Source: Symbiodinium natans (Eukaryota; Sar; Dinophyceae; Suessiales; Symbiodiniaceae). Taken from it: a stretch of DNA of 64,000 nucleotides. Of this stretch, positions 50,321 to 61,300 are shown piece after piece. Location: positions 253,434 through 317,433 of the forward strand of contig CAJNDS010001813.1 in the NCBI GenBank assembly GCA_905221605.1, in the 5' to 3' direction. The position numbers were made by a program, and so were the translations under genes. Within the stretch, counting starts at the first letter, position 1. Each line of letters starts with the position of its first letter. The notes beneath the pieces were generated by a model. That model had not been told where the DNA came from, did not search any database, and saw only the letters and a list, made by a program, of their open reading frames with translations.

Positions 50321-50527
50321 CTGGGAGGTTCATGGTACTTATTCACCCAATAATAAAGGGGGGTTTAGGGTTTAGGGTTTAGGGTTTAGGGTTTAGGGTT
50401 TAGGGTTTAGGGTTTAGGGTTTAGGGTTTAGGATAACTGTACTTCTAAGCCCACCCATACGCCCCTCTAATATGGTTATAAGTACAGTCATGAGTACTTG
50501 GACAAGAAGTACTATGAGCCTCCAAGT
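50321..50527. mobile_element. Foldback element ('aggttcatggtactta' family) with internal TTTAGGG array
   Basis: The left arm 'gggaggttcatggtactta' and right arm 'agtactatgagcctccaag' enclose an array of about ten TTTAGGG units (50361-50431). The array lies just before 'ataactgtactt', the same position as in the copy at 19534-19758. Confidence 0.8.
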
Positions 50528-50574
50528 GTCGGTGTTCAAGGCCCTTGCTGTGCCTAAACTATGCGGGCCCTTAA

Positions 50575-50672
50575 GGGTTTAGGGTTTAGGGTTTAGGGTT
50601 TAGGGTTTGGGGTTTAGGGTTCTCTAGGGTTTAGGGTTCAGGGTTTGGATTTGGGGTTGAGGGTTGGATGGT
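50575..50672 (+). repeat. TTTAGGG array, decayed
   Basis: About twelve units with variants. Confidence 0.88.
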
Positions 50673-50762
50673 CCCTGGATATGGTCCCTTGCCTCCTTTA
50701 AAGGGGTTCGGATTTATGGGCCCTTGGGTATAGATGTCTTTGAGAGTTCCCATGTTAAGGGC
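50673..50762. mobile_element. Partial 'gggcccatac' foldback copy
   Basis: Shares 'tatggtcccttgcctccttt', 'atttatgggccctt' and 'taagggccc' with the 11328 cluster. Confidence 0.5.
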
Positions 50763-51189
50763 CCTAAGCTCTGACCTCGTTCAGGGTGTCGTATGGGTCT
50801 AGGGTGTCCAATGGATCTTGCTTGTCTTGTTGTCATCGAAGTATGCTAAACCCCAAAGAATAGAACTAAGGAGAAGCTTTGGGGCATTTGTGTTTTCATG
50901 TTTGCTGGGCTGGTTGGCAGCACTTGTTCCTATGAGGTGCGGCTTTCGCTGTCGCAACGTATCCAGTATCTCAAAACAGGCCACCCAATATATGCGCGAC
51001 TATCGACAAGGACTAAACCCTAAACCCTAAACATAAACCCTAAACCCTAAACCCTAAACCCTAAACCCCCCCGAAAAGGTGGACCCTTTTAACCCGGAAG
51101 TTGACGGCCCACGTCTCTGCAAGGGAGCTCCCTGCTGACGTGGGATACCATACTCTCGCATGGCCCTTAAAACCCTCTGACAAAGATTC

Positions 51190-51290
51190 TTAAATGTTAC
51201 CCTCTTAGGAGTTTAGGGTTGCAGGTTTGGGGCGTAAACCCAATAAGGGAAAATGTAACACACGCCAGGGTCCTACCTAGCATTGCAGCG
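51190..51290. repeat. Interrupted 'agacatgaaat'-type element
   Basis: 'aaatgttaccctcttagga' and 'cccaataagggaaaatgtaa' are separated by about 30 bases of TTTAGGG-like sequence. This is the same arrangement as in other foldback copies that carry an array. Confidence 0.4.
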
Positions 51291-51897
51291 GAAGCAGGAC
51301 CGAGTTTCAGGCCAACGTGAAGGAACAAGCTGGGTTTAAGGTCTAGCGATTATTGTTTCAGGCTCAGGGAAACTAATCCTTGAACATCCGGGAGAAAGTG
51401 TATGTTCCCAAACCCTAAACCCTAAACCCTAAACCCTGAACCCTAAACCCTAAACCCTAAACCCTAAACAAGCTGTATGGGGTCAGTCCTTCGACGGCTC
51501 CCAGGAGCTTCGTCTGCCTGAGTCGAGAAAGTCACACGGGCTTTGGCGGGTCTAAGGCTTTAGGGCTTAGGGTTTAGGATTAGGGTTGAGAGGGTTTCGG
51601 GTTCAGGGTTTAGGGTTTAGGGTCTATAGGAGTTAGGGTAGTATAGTTTCGGGGCTTTGGTTTGTCTCGGGTTTCTGGAATTGGGGGGTGGGGGGGGGGG
51701 GGGTTAGGGCTGGTTCCGGTTGGGGGAGGGGGGGGGCGGGTTTAGGGCGTCCATGGCTTGAAGAATTGGGCTTAGGGCCTGGGAGGTTTGGGATTACTTT
51801 CGCCTTCTGCTGTGGGCAAGGGGGGGGGGGGGGTAGGAGTAAGGGGCTTAGGGAAATGGCGGATAGAAGGTGGGTACGCTTCGATGGCTCCCTGCCA

Positions 51898-52305
51898 GGA
51901 ACCCTAAACCCCAAACCCCCAAAAACCCCAAACCCCAAAACCCCAAATACCAAACCCCAAACCCTAAAACCACAACACCCCAAACACCTAACCCCAAACC
52001 ATAAACCCCAAACCCTAAACCCCAAACCCTATACCCCCAAACCATAAAACCCAAACACGGGACCAAACCCTAACCCCAAACCCCAAAACCCTAAACCCCC
52101 AAACCCCAAAAACTAAACCCTAAACCCTAAACGCCCCAACCCCAAAAACTAAGCACCAAGCCCCAACACCGAAACCCCCAAACCCCCTAAATCGTACACC
52201 CTAAACCCAAACCCTGAACCCCCAAACCCTAAACCCTAAACCCTAAACCCTAAACCCTAAACCCTAAACCCTAAACCCTAAACCCTAAACCCTAAACCCT
52301 AAGTG
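51898..52305 (-). repeat. CCCCAAA to CCCTAAA array, 0.4 kb
   Basis: About fifty units grading from CCCCAAA-type decay on the left into eleven perfect CCCTAAA on the right. Long frames on both strands here are repeat translations. Confidence 0.92.
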
Positions 52306-53156
52306 GCTGGAGGCGCCGAAAAGGAAGCCGAAGGCTTCAAGAAACTCGGCCGGCGTCAGCCGAAATGGGGACTGAAGGTGCCCGGCCACCACCTTTTGGG
52401 CGGATTTCCAGAGGCCCCTTCTTGGGGTTTTGGGTTTGGGGGTTTAGGTTTTGGGGTTTAGGGGTTTAGGGGTTTAGGGTGCAAGGTTTAGGGTGTAGTT
52501 TAGGGTTTAAGGTGTACGGGAGCGGCTCAGAGGGCTTGCAGGAATTATCGGATTTAGGGTTTATACGGCTTAGGTTTACGGCTTAGCCTTTTAGGCGTTC
52601 TGTTTTTGAGGGTTTCTAGGATTTCCTCGGGTTTTCAGGACTTAGAGGGTTTGGTTTAGTTTCTTGATTTTGGGGGAGCCATACCCTTCTAGACCCTATA
52701 AAGCCGGCCTATGAGTCCTGAAAACAAGGTAAAGGACTATATTCCTAAACCCTAACCCCTAACCCCAAAACCCTAAACCCTAAAGCAGAAGGGAAGGGGG
52801 TTCAGGGGCTTCACGAGGGGGGGGGAGGGGGGGGTTTAGGGTCTAGGGTTTAGGGTTTAGGGTTTAGGGGGGGGGGGGGGGCTTCAGGTTTGAGGGTCTT
52901 GGGGTTTGTGCCCGAAGGCCGGTACATGAAGCACCTCTGCACTCGAAACTGCCCCTGAAGAATATGCCGCAAGGGACTGTTCAGATGGGCGGAGGCTTTA
53001 AGATTTAGGGTTTAGGGCCCAGTTTAGGGTTTAGACTCTACACCTCAAATTCTGAAGTACTCCTGCACGGATACGGAACAGAACCTCGACACGACTTTCT
53101 ATCCACCGCATCGCGTCCCATATAAGAAAACCTCTTTAATTAAAGCACATGCCGAA

Positions 53157-53215
53157 ACATGATCCTCTTGAAGAGCCAATAAGAGGGAACGTATAAAATG
53201 TCCCAAGGGCCGGCC
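53157..53215. repeat. Single copy of the 'agacatgaaat' element
   Basis: 'acatgatcctcttgaagagc' and 'tataaaatgtcccaagggcc' match 10073-10183 and 39055-39104. Confidence 0.5.
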
Positions 53216-53248
53216 TAGTTACCCTAAGCCCGAAACCCTCAACCTGGC

Positions 53249-53307
53249 TCCAGAATTCCTGGCCTGCTCAAACTTCCACTGGGCCACGCTTTGGACCCAC
53301 GTGGCAG
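53249..53307 (-). CDS. Exon-like island, TWVQSVAQWKFEQARNSG
   Basis: Fifty-nine bases on the minus strand, from 'gaggacgcaag' to a GC-type donor. It reads ATWVQSVAQWKFEQARNSG. Helical and protein-like. Its QWK phrase echoes 6785-6841. Function unknown. Confidence 0.46.
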
Positions 53308-53512
53308 CTTGCGTCCTCAACCCGTGCCGCTGAAAAACACCAGAGCCAGAAAGTAGGATCTAGGGTAGGCGCCTCAATAAGTAAAAAGGTGTTGGGGAGG
53401 GGGGATATTATAGTTATAGAGGGACTATGAAGGATTACTATTAGAAAATTATTCCGACCCCTAGACTACAGGGTTTTATGGTTTCGGGGCTCAGGACTTG
53501 AGGACTTCAAGG

Positions 53513-53533
53513 TGAGAGAGAGAGAGAGAGAGA
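53513..53533. repeat. GA microsatellite
   Basis: About ten GA units. Confidence 0.95.
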
Positions 53534-53975
53534 TGTTGCTGGCAAAACAACTAAGGTTCTTTCCATGCCGGAACTGCAGAATGATCAAAGCAGCACACAT
53601 GGTGGCCCATTGCAAGCTTCACCCAAAGAGCCCCAATACACCTTCCTCAAGTGCTTACTTCAAGAAAGTACCTTAAGTTAGAACTGGGAGTGTCTTCATA
53701 TCATTTAAGGGATTATTGAGCTTTCTGGGGCAGTCTGGGTGTTGCAAGATCTGCAGAATCCGAAGACCCATAGCCGCAGTGCAGGCCAGGCGCTGGCATA
53801 TAGGGTAGAGAGTGAAGCGCAGAATTGGGCTGACTATGCCTGGACATGGGCTATATGCGCATCAAGGGTTTATGGGGCTCTTCGGGTTCAGGGTTAAGGC
53901 ATTTAGGGTTTGAGGTTTAAGGTTTAGGGATTTGGGGCTTAGGGATTATCATAGGCTCTTAAAATCTTGGGGTAT

Positions 53976-54036
53976 CTACATGGTCCCTTCGTATGGGCCC
54001 TTATGCCCTGTGCAACCCAAGGGCCCATACATCAGA
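53976..54036. mobile_element. Partial 'gggcccatac' foldback copy
   Basis: 'tacatggtcccttcgtatgg' followed by 'caagggcccatacatcag'. Confidence 0.5.
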
Positions 54037-54079
54037 AACCTAATTAGAGAATCCTGGAGTGCCCACGCGGTTTAGGGTT

Positions 54080-54610
54080 TAGGGTTTCAGAGTATCCCCC
54101 CAGTGTGTCCCTGGAGTGCCCAACCCCAGATTATCTGCAGAGCATCCCCAGTGTGTTTTTGGAGTGCCGAACCCCAGCGTGAGCTTGCAAATTCCTTGCC
54201 TGCAGGCTGGGGATGTTCGAAGTGAAATGATTTTCTTTTGTCTGGGGAGGGGGGATTGCTTCTCCTTGCTAAGGACTCAGTCTGAAAGCTTGGCTGCACG
54301 TAGGAGGGTAGTATTAAGAAACCCAATAAACCCAAAAAGGCTAAGGATCTAAAGTCACAGTAGAGCACCACAAAGAAAGGGTTCCAGAGCTTTGGGGCAG
54401 TAGGGTTTAGGAACAGCCGTCGGGCCGTGGCCCAGTCCTGATTCCTTTTGAAGCTTTCGGGGCAGAAAAGGCTCGAAGTAAGCAAGTACGGGAAGATCTG
54501 GGTGAACGGACTCATTGAAGGGCGTTTGGGGGCCAAGGATCAAATTATTTTAAGCCGTATTTGGAACCTGAGGGGAAGCCTCTCAGCGACCTGCTCTTTG
54601 ACGTTTAGGG
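54080..54610. other. Unique segment without a convincing gene
   Basis: About 530 bases free of telomere-type units. Frames of 149 codons (minus) and 78 codons (plus) overlap, and both look like ordinary open noncoding sequence. The left end has three degenerate copies of 'ccccagtgtgtccctggagt' in tandem (54098-54185). Confidence 0.5.
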
Positions 54611-54779
54611 CTTCGGTTCAGGAACTTACGATTTGAGGGTTTTAAATTCGGGGTTCAAGGCTTACGGTTTGGATGAAGGGGGGGGGGGGTGGTTAAGGTA
54701 GGGTCTAAGGGTTGGCGCAACCCAACTGCCCTAACTACCCCCAAGCGCTAGGCACTAAAGCCCTGAACTCCCGAAACCC

Positions 54780-55395
54780 AGAACCCTGAAGCCTAAACCC
54801 TGAACCCACAACCCTAAACCCCTAAACCCCTATATCCTGAACCCCTAAACCCCTAAACCTCTAAACCCCTATACCCCTCTAAACCCCCCTAAACCCCTAA
54901 ACCCCTATACCCCTAAACCCTAAACCCCTAAACCCCTAAACTCCTGAACCTTACACCCCGAAACCCCTAAACCCCTATACCCCTGAACCCTAAACCCCTA
55001 AACCCCTGACCCCCTCAACCCCTAAACCCTAAACCCCTAAACCCCTAAACCCCTAAAACCCCTAAACCCCTAAACCCTAAACCCCTAAACCCCTAAACCC
55101 CTAAACCCCTAAACCCCTAAACCCTAAACCCCTAAACCCCACCCCTAACCCCTAAAAACCCCTAAAACCCCTAAAACCCTAAACCCCTAACCCCTAAACC
55201 CCAAACCCCCACACCCTTAAACCCTAACCCTAAACCCAACCCCTAAACCCCTAAACCCCTAAACCCCTAAACCCCTAAACCCCTATACCGTAAACCCCCC
55301 GAAGCCTAAACCCTAAACCCCACCCCCAAACTCCACACCCTAAACCCTAAACCCTAAACCCTAAACCCTAAACCCCAAACCCTAAACCCCAAACA
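54780..55395 (-). repeat. CCCCTAAA-dominated array, 0.6 kb
   Basis: The longest repeat block: about seventy-five units, mostly the eight-base CCCCTAAA with CCCCTATA and CCCTAAA variants, turning to CCCTAAA at the right end. Confidence 0.95.
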
Positions 55396-55492
55396 AAGAG
55401 CCGGCCTGAAGGCTTGGCCAAGGCCTCGAAGTCAGCTTCGTCAGATCCGCGCATGGAGAGGAAGTTAAAGGCCAGGAACTTGTAGTACCTGG

Positions 55493-55613
55493 GTTTAGGG
55501 TTTAGGGTTTAGGGTTTAGGGCTTAGGGTTTGGGGTTTGGGGTTTGGGGTTTGGGGTTTGGGGTTTGGGGTTTGGGGTTTGGGGTTTAGGGTTTAGGGTT
55601 TAGGGTTTGGGGT
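55493..55613 (+). repeat. TTTAGGG / TTTGGGG array
   Basis: About seventeen units, with a central homogeneous block of nine TTTGGGG. Confidence 0.95.
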
Positions 55614-56224
55614 TCCTAGACCCGAAACCCTAAACCTTACTAGGGTTTTAGGGGGGGGGGGGGGGTGTAACTGGGGTGCAGGGCTTTTGCAAGCTGTAGG
55701 GGAGGTTCCGGGCCTGCGGGTTGAGGGTTTTGGGGGTTCTTCAGGTTCGGGGGTTTAGGGGTTCAGGGCTTTGGGGTTATATAAGGGTTGAGGGGGGGCT
55801 TAAGGGTTTAGTAGGGATTGGTGTCCACAGTTTTCGGCTGGTTTAGGGGCTTAGCTTGCGGTTCTTCAGGGTATTGAAGCAACTAGGTGGACTTCAGATA
55901 CACCCACGGATGCGCTGATGTGCACAGACCTGTGCTTACCGTGTTGCAGAGACCCGTGGGCTTTGATGTTCACTGAATACCCTAAACCCTAAACCCTAAC
56001 CCCTAAACCCCTAACGGACATCACCTCATCTCGGATTTCCGGCACATACGCGCGCCTGGCTTTGGAGTTGCTAGACCTAACGTCATTGAATTAACCCCTA
56101 CACCCTAAACCCTAAAACCTAAATTTGGGGGCTTAAGAAAGGTCCGCAGGCCGAAAGCTCGAAATAGGTCCCACAGAGCCACTTCGGATTCAGACAAGTA
56201 TTCCCTTCTGTTGACCAGTCCTAG

Positions 56225-56365
56225 GAATCCTAAACCCTAAACCCTAAACCCCTAAACCCCTAAACCCCTAAACCCCTAAACCCCTAAACCCCTAAACCCC
56301 TAAACCCCTAAACCCTAAACCCTAAACCCTAAACCCTACACCCTACACCCTAAACCCTAAACCAT
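56225..56365 (-). repeat. CCCCTAAA / CCCTAAA array
   Basis: About eighteen units in two homogeneous blocks. Confidence 0.95.
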
Positions 56366-56509
56366 CCCTCATCCCCTACTTGTCACAAGTTTATCTCCGA
56401 AGCCCTCACCCTGAGTCCTTATACCCGAAACCGCCAAAACCCTTCAGGCCTACCGAAGCCCTAAAATCCTGACCCTAGCCTGAAGGCTTAACCTTTCTGG
56501 ATGCTTGCG

Positions 56510-56625
56510 TTTAGGGTTTAGGGTTTAGGGCTTAGGGTTTAGGGTTTAGGGTTTAGGGCTTAGGGTTTTGGGTTTAGGGTTTAGGGTTTAGGGTTTAGGG
56601 TTTAGGGCTAGGGTTTAGGGCTTTC
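56510..56625 (+). repeat. TTTAGGG array
   Basis: About fifteen units with CTTAGGG variants. Confidence 0.94.
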
Positions 56626-56719
56626 AGGGTGAGTCGCCACTGCTCAGCTGTGAGCTGGCCCGGCTCGCCCTCGTAGCCGTAGGAGGCCAAGATCGCGGGA
56701 GGCGCCTTTGGCACCTTTG

Positions 56720-56784
56720 GGTTTAGGGCTTAGGGTTTAGGTTTAGGGTTTAGGGTTTAGGGTTTAGGGTTTAGGGTTTAGGGT

Positions 56785-56858
<74 letters not shown>

Positions 56859-56897
56859 GGTTTAGGGTTTAGGGTTTAGGGTTTAGGGTTAGGGTTC
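56720..56897 (+). repeat. TTTAGGG array with eleven TTGAGGG
   Basis: TTTAGGG units flank a homogeneous block of about eleven TTGAGGG (56783-56860). This is the last large array before the LINE. Confidence 0.96.
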
Positions 56898-57241
56898 CTT
56901 TGGCACCTTCGGGCGTGGGAATGTGCGTGGGGAGGGGGGGGGGGGGAGGGTTTAGGGTTGAGGGCTCAGGGTTTAGAGTTTCAGTGTAGTTCGGGAGGGA
57001 GGGGGAGGGTAAGCATCGCGGCTCACAACTGCTGGTAGGTGTGACTTTGTCTTCTCGGGTCTTGGTCTTCTTGGGTTGTCGGGCTTGGGCCTACCCTGCG
57101 GCCAGTAGTCCTCGCCATAGAGGCAGCCATTCGGCGTGGCTGTCCTCTTTTACGCTGCTTCAGCTGCACATTCTGCTACTGTGGTGCTCTAGGGAAAACC
57201 GCGAATTTCCCACAGTGCAGACTTGTCCCTACAGCCTGCGC

Positions 57242-58297
57242 ATGTGCAGCGTTATACGGCGCATGGCAAGAGCAGTGCAATGGCAATGGCTGGTTCTTCA
57301 CATGACAACAGTCTTGGCCTTCCACATTGCCTCGACAGCTGTAAATGCGACACCTTGGACGAGTTCATGCGTACAACCTTCTACATATCGGATCCAACGA
57401 AGTGCCAATGGCTTAATGCCCGCTTGGGCACTATCTGCGCCAGCAGTGCAACGGATTGGAAGTACACACAACACTGATGGTGGAACGACCTGGCACAGAT
57501 CAGGCAACAACTCTGCTGTCAACACCTCAGCCCCAGCTTCTCAAACCACCCCGCCCTTGCAGCCTTACTGCGCAGGACTGGAAATGCATTGGCGAGATTG
57601 TGGTCTTGCTGGGCCTCGTGCTCAGAGTTCTTGCTCCGATTTCTGCCAAAGACAAGAGGTGCCCACCTTGATGTTCAGTATGCGGTTGCTTGAGCGTGCA
57701 TCAGCTGATACCTTGTTCCCAGCCCATGTTAACACCCATGTGATGGCGAGACGAAGATGTGGGAAGCCGCCGTGCAAACAGCAGGTCCTACTACCGTGTC
57801 AGCCAGCTAGGTCGTTTTCATACATGACTGCTTTGTGCATACGGACTATGCCGACGGAATGTTTGTCTACCTACAAACAGTGGGGTACACATTACAAACG
57901 ATGGCGACTGCGCAGATGCAAACGATTCCTGAAAGGGTATAAGTGGCTACACTGGTACATCTCATGGCAGGCTGAGACCCCGAGAGCAACCGAAAGAGGC
58001 AGACCCTCGGCCCCGCCCTACATGCGCAAGAACCCAGAAGCAAGCTTTCCCAACATCTTGCCTGGCTTCGCTAATTATTCGCAGACAGTCACCCCGAGAT
58101 CAACACGCAGCAGCCGGTCGGGTCCCAAGTCCCGACCCAGCGCAAGACCAATACAAACCATGGTTTGCAAACAGCTGTTTCCCTACTTGGTCACTATGCT
58201 GTATTGGAGTACAGTTAGCGCTGGCGATGCGAGGGTTTCCATTGCCACCACAGCTGTTTCCCTACTTGGTCACTATGCTGTATTGGAGTACAGTTAG
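57242..58297 (+). pseudogene. N-terminal part of the LINE polyprotein, cut off by a tandem duplication
   Basis: The frame is open from before 57041 to 58297; the first in-frame ATG is at 57242. Residues are Cys-, Arg- and Ser-rich with no domain I recognise. An open frame of 418 codons is unlikely by chance. Its end lies inside the second copy of a 79-bp duplication. If one copy is removed, this frame (frame 2) runs straight into the endonuclease/RT frame (frame 0). I therefore read it as the former N-terminus of one long protein. Other frames contain protein-like stretches too (for example TLDEFMRTTFYISDPTKCQW at 57341-57400), so the exact coding history is unsure. Confidence 0.5.
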
Positions 58298-58328
58298 CGC
58301 TGGCGATGCGAGGGTTTCCATTGCAACC
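58171..58328. repeat. 79-bp tandem duplication
   Basis: Two adjacent copies (58171-58249 and 58250-58328) differ at a single base near their 3' ends. Seventy-nine is not a multiple of three, so the duplication shifts the frame by one and creates the break in the LINE polyprotein. Confidence 0.92.
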
Positions 58329-61300
58329 ACGGCAATGGAGAGAGCCTCAACAACCAGTGGTTCTCCAGGTTATGTGTTCGAGGCGAAGCACAGTGGTCAT
58401 ACACGATTTACGACGAGGCCAACAAGCTATCAGCAAGCAACGAAGCGTGCATTCAGACGTGCGAGGCATAGAGCTCAAGAAAAAGGGGGCACGTACTACC
58501 GTGGTCGCTGGCATACGCCCTCAACGCTGGGCCAGCTTCTTGGACAACCCGTTCGTAGCAGCACCAGGAAGAAGGTTCCTGCTGCATCCAAGCCTGAGCA
58601 CTCCATGGAGGTCTTCAGCTGGAATGCAGGTGGAGCAAGCTCTGCCGTCTACCAGGAATTCCAGGCTTGGGTCACGGAGAACCCCTACTCTATTGTGGCT
58701 CTGCAGGAGACGCATTGGACCAGCACCACGGAGTACCAAAGCGGCAGCTATCTTTGCTTTAACAGCGGTTGCAAAGACGATGACAAGTACGCGGGCGTCC
58801 TTACCATGCTCTCGACTCAGGTCTTTGATCCAGACTCAGTGATGGTCTCTGAGTTGATCCAAGGTCGGGTCCTCTGGATGAGGGCTCGCGTTCGCAACAA
58901 GGACGCCTGGGTCGATGTGATCAACGTCTACCAATACGCGTGGCGGAGCACACTGTCCACCCAGGAGAACTTGAGAAGGCGGGCTGAGATCTGGTCAGCC
59001 ATTGAAAAGCAACTTGCTGCCCTACCAAGCCGAAATCTTCTCCTGCTTCTTGGGGACTTCAACTGTCGAGCCACCGCCTTGGCCCCACACTTCGGACACT
59101 CGGTGCCGAGATGCGATAGCCACATGGATGCTGACGCGGAAAGATTGGTTGATGTAGCCAAGTACCAACAACTTACCGCCCTCAACACGTGGCACGCGCG
59201 CCCAGCGCACACCTTTTTCTCTAGTGCCACGACCAGCCAGATTGATTTCATCTTCACGAGACAAGATCGGGCAGGAGGAGAGGCCAAGCACTGCAAGCCC
59301 CTGCGCTTCTTTCCGGTTGCAGCGTGGAGATCCGCTGGGCATATTCCTTTGCAGGCGCGCCTCATCAAGCCCACTGGACCATGGCATCGAACTTCGCCGC
59401 CTACCTGCCAATGGAACGTCCAGGCCCTCCAGCAGGCAGTCATTCGAAAGACGTCGGCTGCACTGGCTTGCCGGGACTACGTGGACAAAAAGCTGACAGA
59501 CACCCCCCATGGCTTGGAAGAGGCGCACTCTCACGTGGTCTCCACCCTTCGCACCGCTTGCGAAACTTATTTCCCGAAGGAGCTCAAAGAAGATGAACGC
59601 ATCAGTGCACATCCTAGTTTTCGAGCCTCGGCAAGACGAGTCTGGCAACTTTATAAGGTGTACAAACAATTTCGTGGCAGGGCGACCATGAAGACCATCA
59701 TGCAGCAATGGCGCACGTGGCAACAATTCCGTGTGGCGTCCAAGCAGCTCGCAAAGCAGACCAGGGAGATAAAGAAGGAGAAACGACAGCAAATTCTGTT
59801 CCAGGCTGAGCAGGCTGCTACGCGCGGTGACCAGCGTGCGCTCTACGCTCTCATCAAGCAGCTGACGCCCAAGCAAGCCGCCCGACGAGTGAGACTTCGG
59901 GACCCTCAAGGACGAGCGCTGGATAAATGGGGAGAGTCACAGCAATTTGCGGCTTACAGTCGAGAAGTTTTTGGCCGTCTACCCTGTACAACGGAACTTC
60001 ATCCCATACAAGATGCCATTCCTAACGTAGGTCAAGCGCTTCGGTCGGGCCTTAACTCCCTTGGTATTCTGAAGGCTGTGCCAAAACACTCAGCACCCAC
60101 TGCCATCTGGAAGCTTTGCAGTGACTCAGTGGTCGGGTGCCTGGAAAGGGCTGTGGCGAACACCTGGAAGCCAGGCTCGGCCGGGCAAGTTCACGCTGCC
60201 GCAAAGGACACCTCCCTTCTTTGGCTCCCGAAGCCATCAAAGCCCCCTGACCAGGTGTCGAACCTAAGACCCATAGGGCTTATTTGCCCTGCAGGCAAGA
60301 TGCTCAGCAACATCCTTCGGCAGCCCTTGCGCGAGGCCCTTGCTAGAGCCTGCACGGAGCTACCGCAATTCGCCTATGTCACAGGTCGCAGCACCACGGA
60401 CGCTTTGCTCCGCGTCCACCAACACTTCGAGGACGTGCAGGACATCCTAGACGCCAATCGCTACAATCGCTATCAGCTCCATGACAAACGCCAGCCAAGC
60501 ATGTGCTTTGGAGGTATATGTCTTTCGCTGGACTTGGCTAAAGCATTTGATTCAGTTGACAGAGAAAAAGTCTATGCTTCTTTGTATGAATTACAAGTGC
60601 AGCAAGATATTATTCAGCTGGTCAAGCAATTTCATATAGAGGCATGCTACCATACAGAGTGCGGCCCATACACCACCAAAACGACAACTTCAACTGGAAT
60701 CAAACAAGGATGTAAGATTGCGCCGTTCTTGTGGGGGTGCTTTTCTGTTTCCCTGCTCAAGGAGCTGGCTCGACGCAGGAGCTTACAATGGGTACAGCAG
60801 GCGCTGACCCTATTTGCTGACGACACATGGGCAAATTGGACAGTGAACACCCTAGCCGATCTTGTCACAGCTCTTGCTGATCTACAGGTCATCCTTGAGG
60901 TTCTAGAGGACTTTGGACTCACGGTTAACTACACGAAAACAGCGGTCCTTTATCAACTCAAGGGGAAGCAGGCAGACGTCTGTTTACAGCGCCTTCTTGT
61001 CTACAAGCGAGGCAAACCCTATTTTCAGCTACAGGTCAATGGACGCAAGCAACTGCTCCCCATCAAGGACCGGCATGAGTATTTGGGCACAGTAGTGACA
61101 TACACTCAGCGCATGAGCCGCAACATCGTGCACCGAACAGCCAAGGCAAAGCACAGACGTGAATCCCTCAAACCCACCTTGCATGCTCACAAGCACATCT
61201 CAGTCAAGTATAGGCTTCGTGTTTGGCAGGCCTGTGTGGAGAGCAGTCTTCTGTACTCTTTAGAGGCGTTGGGAGTGGATTGGCATGGCATGAAACAGCT

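Noticed and set aside
50799-51030. Opposed 61- and 70-codon ORFs
   Set aside because: Both look plausible, neither begins in a clear start context, and no splice edges favour one. No gene is called.
54087-54536. 149-codon minus-strand ORF
   Set aside because: It overlaps other open frames and contains tandem GALQKHTGD-like phrases from a short DNA repeat. No recognisable domain or start context is present.
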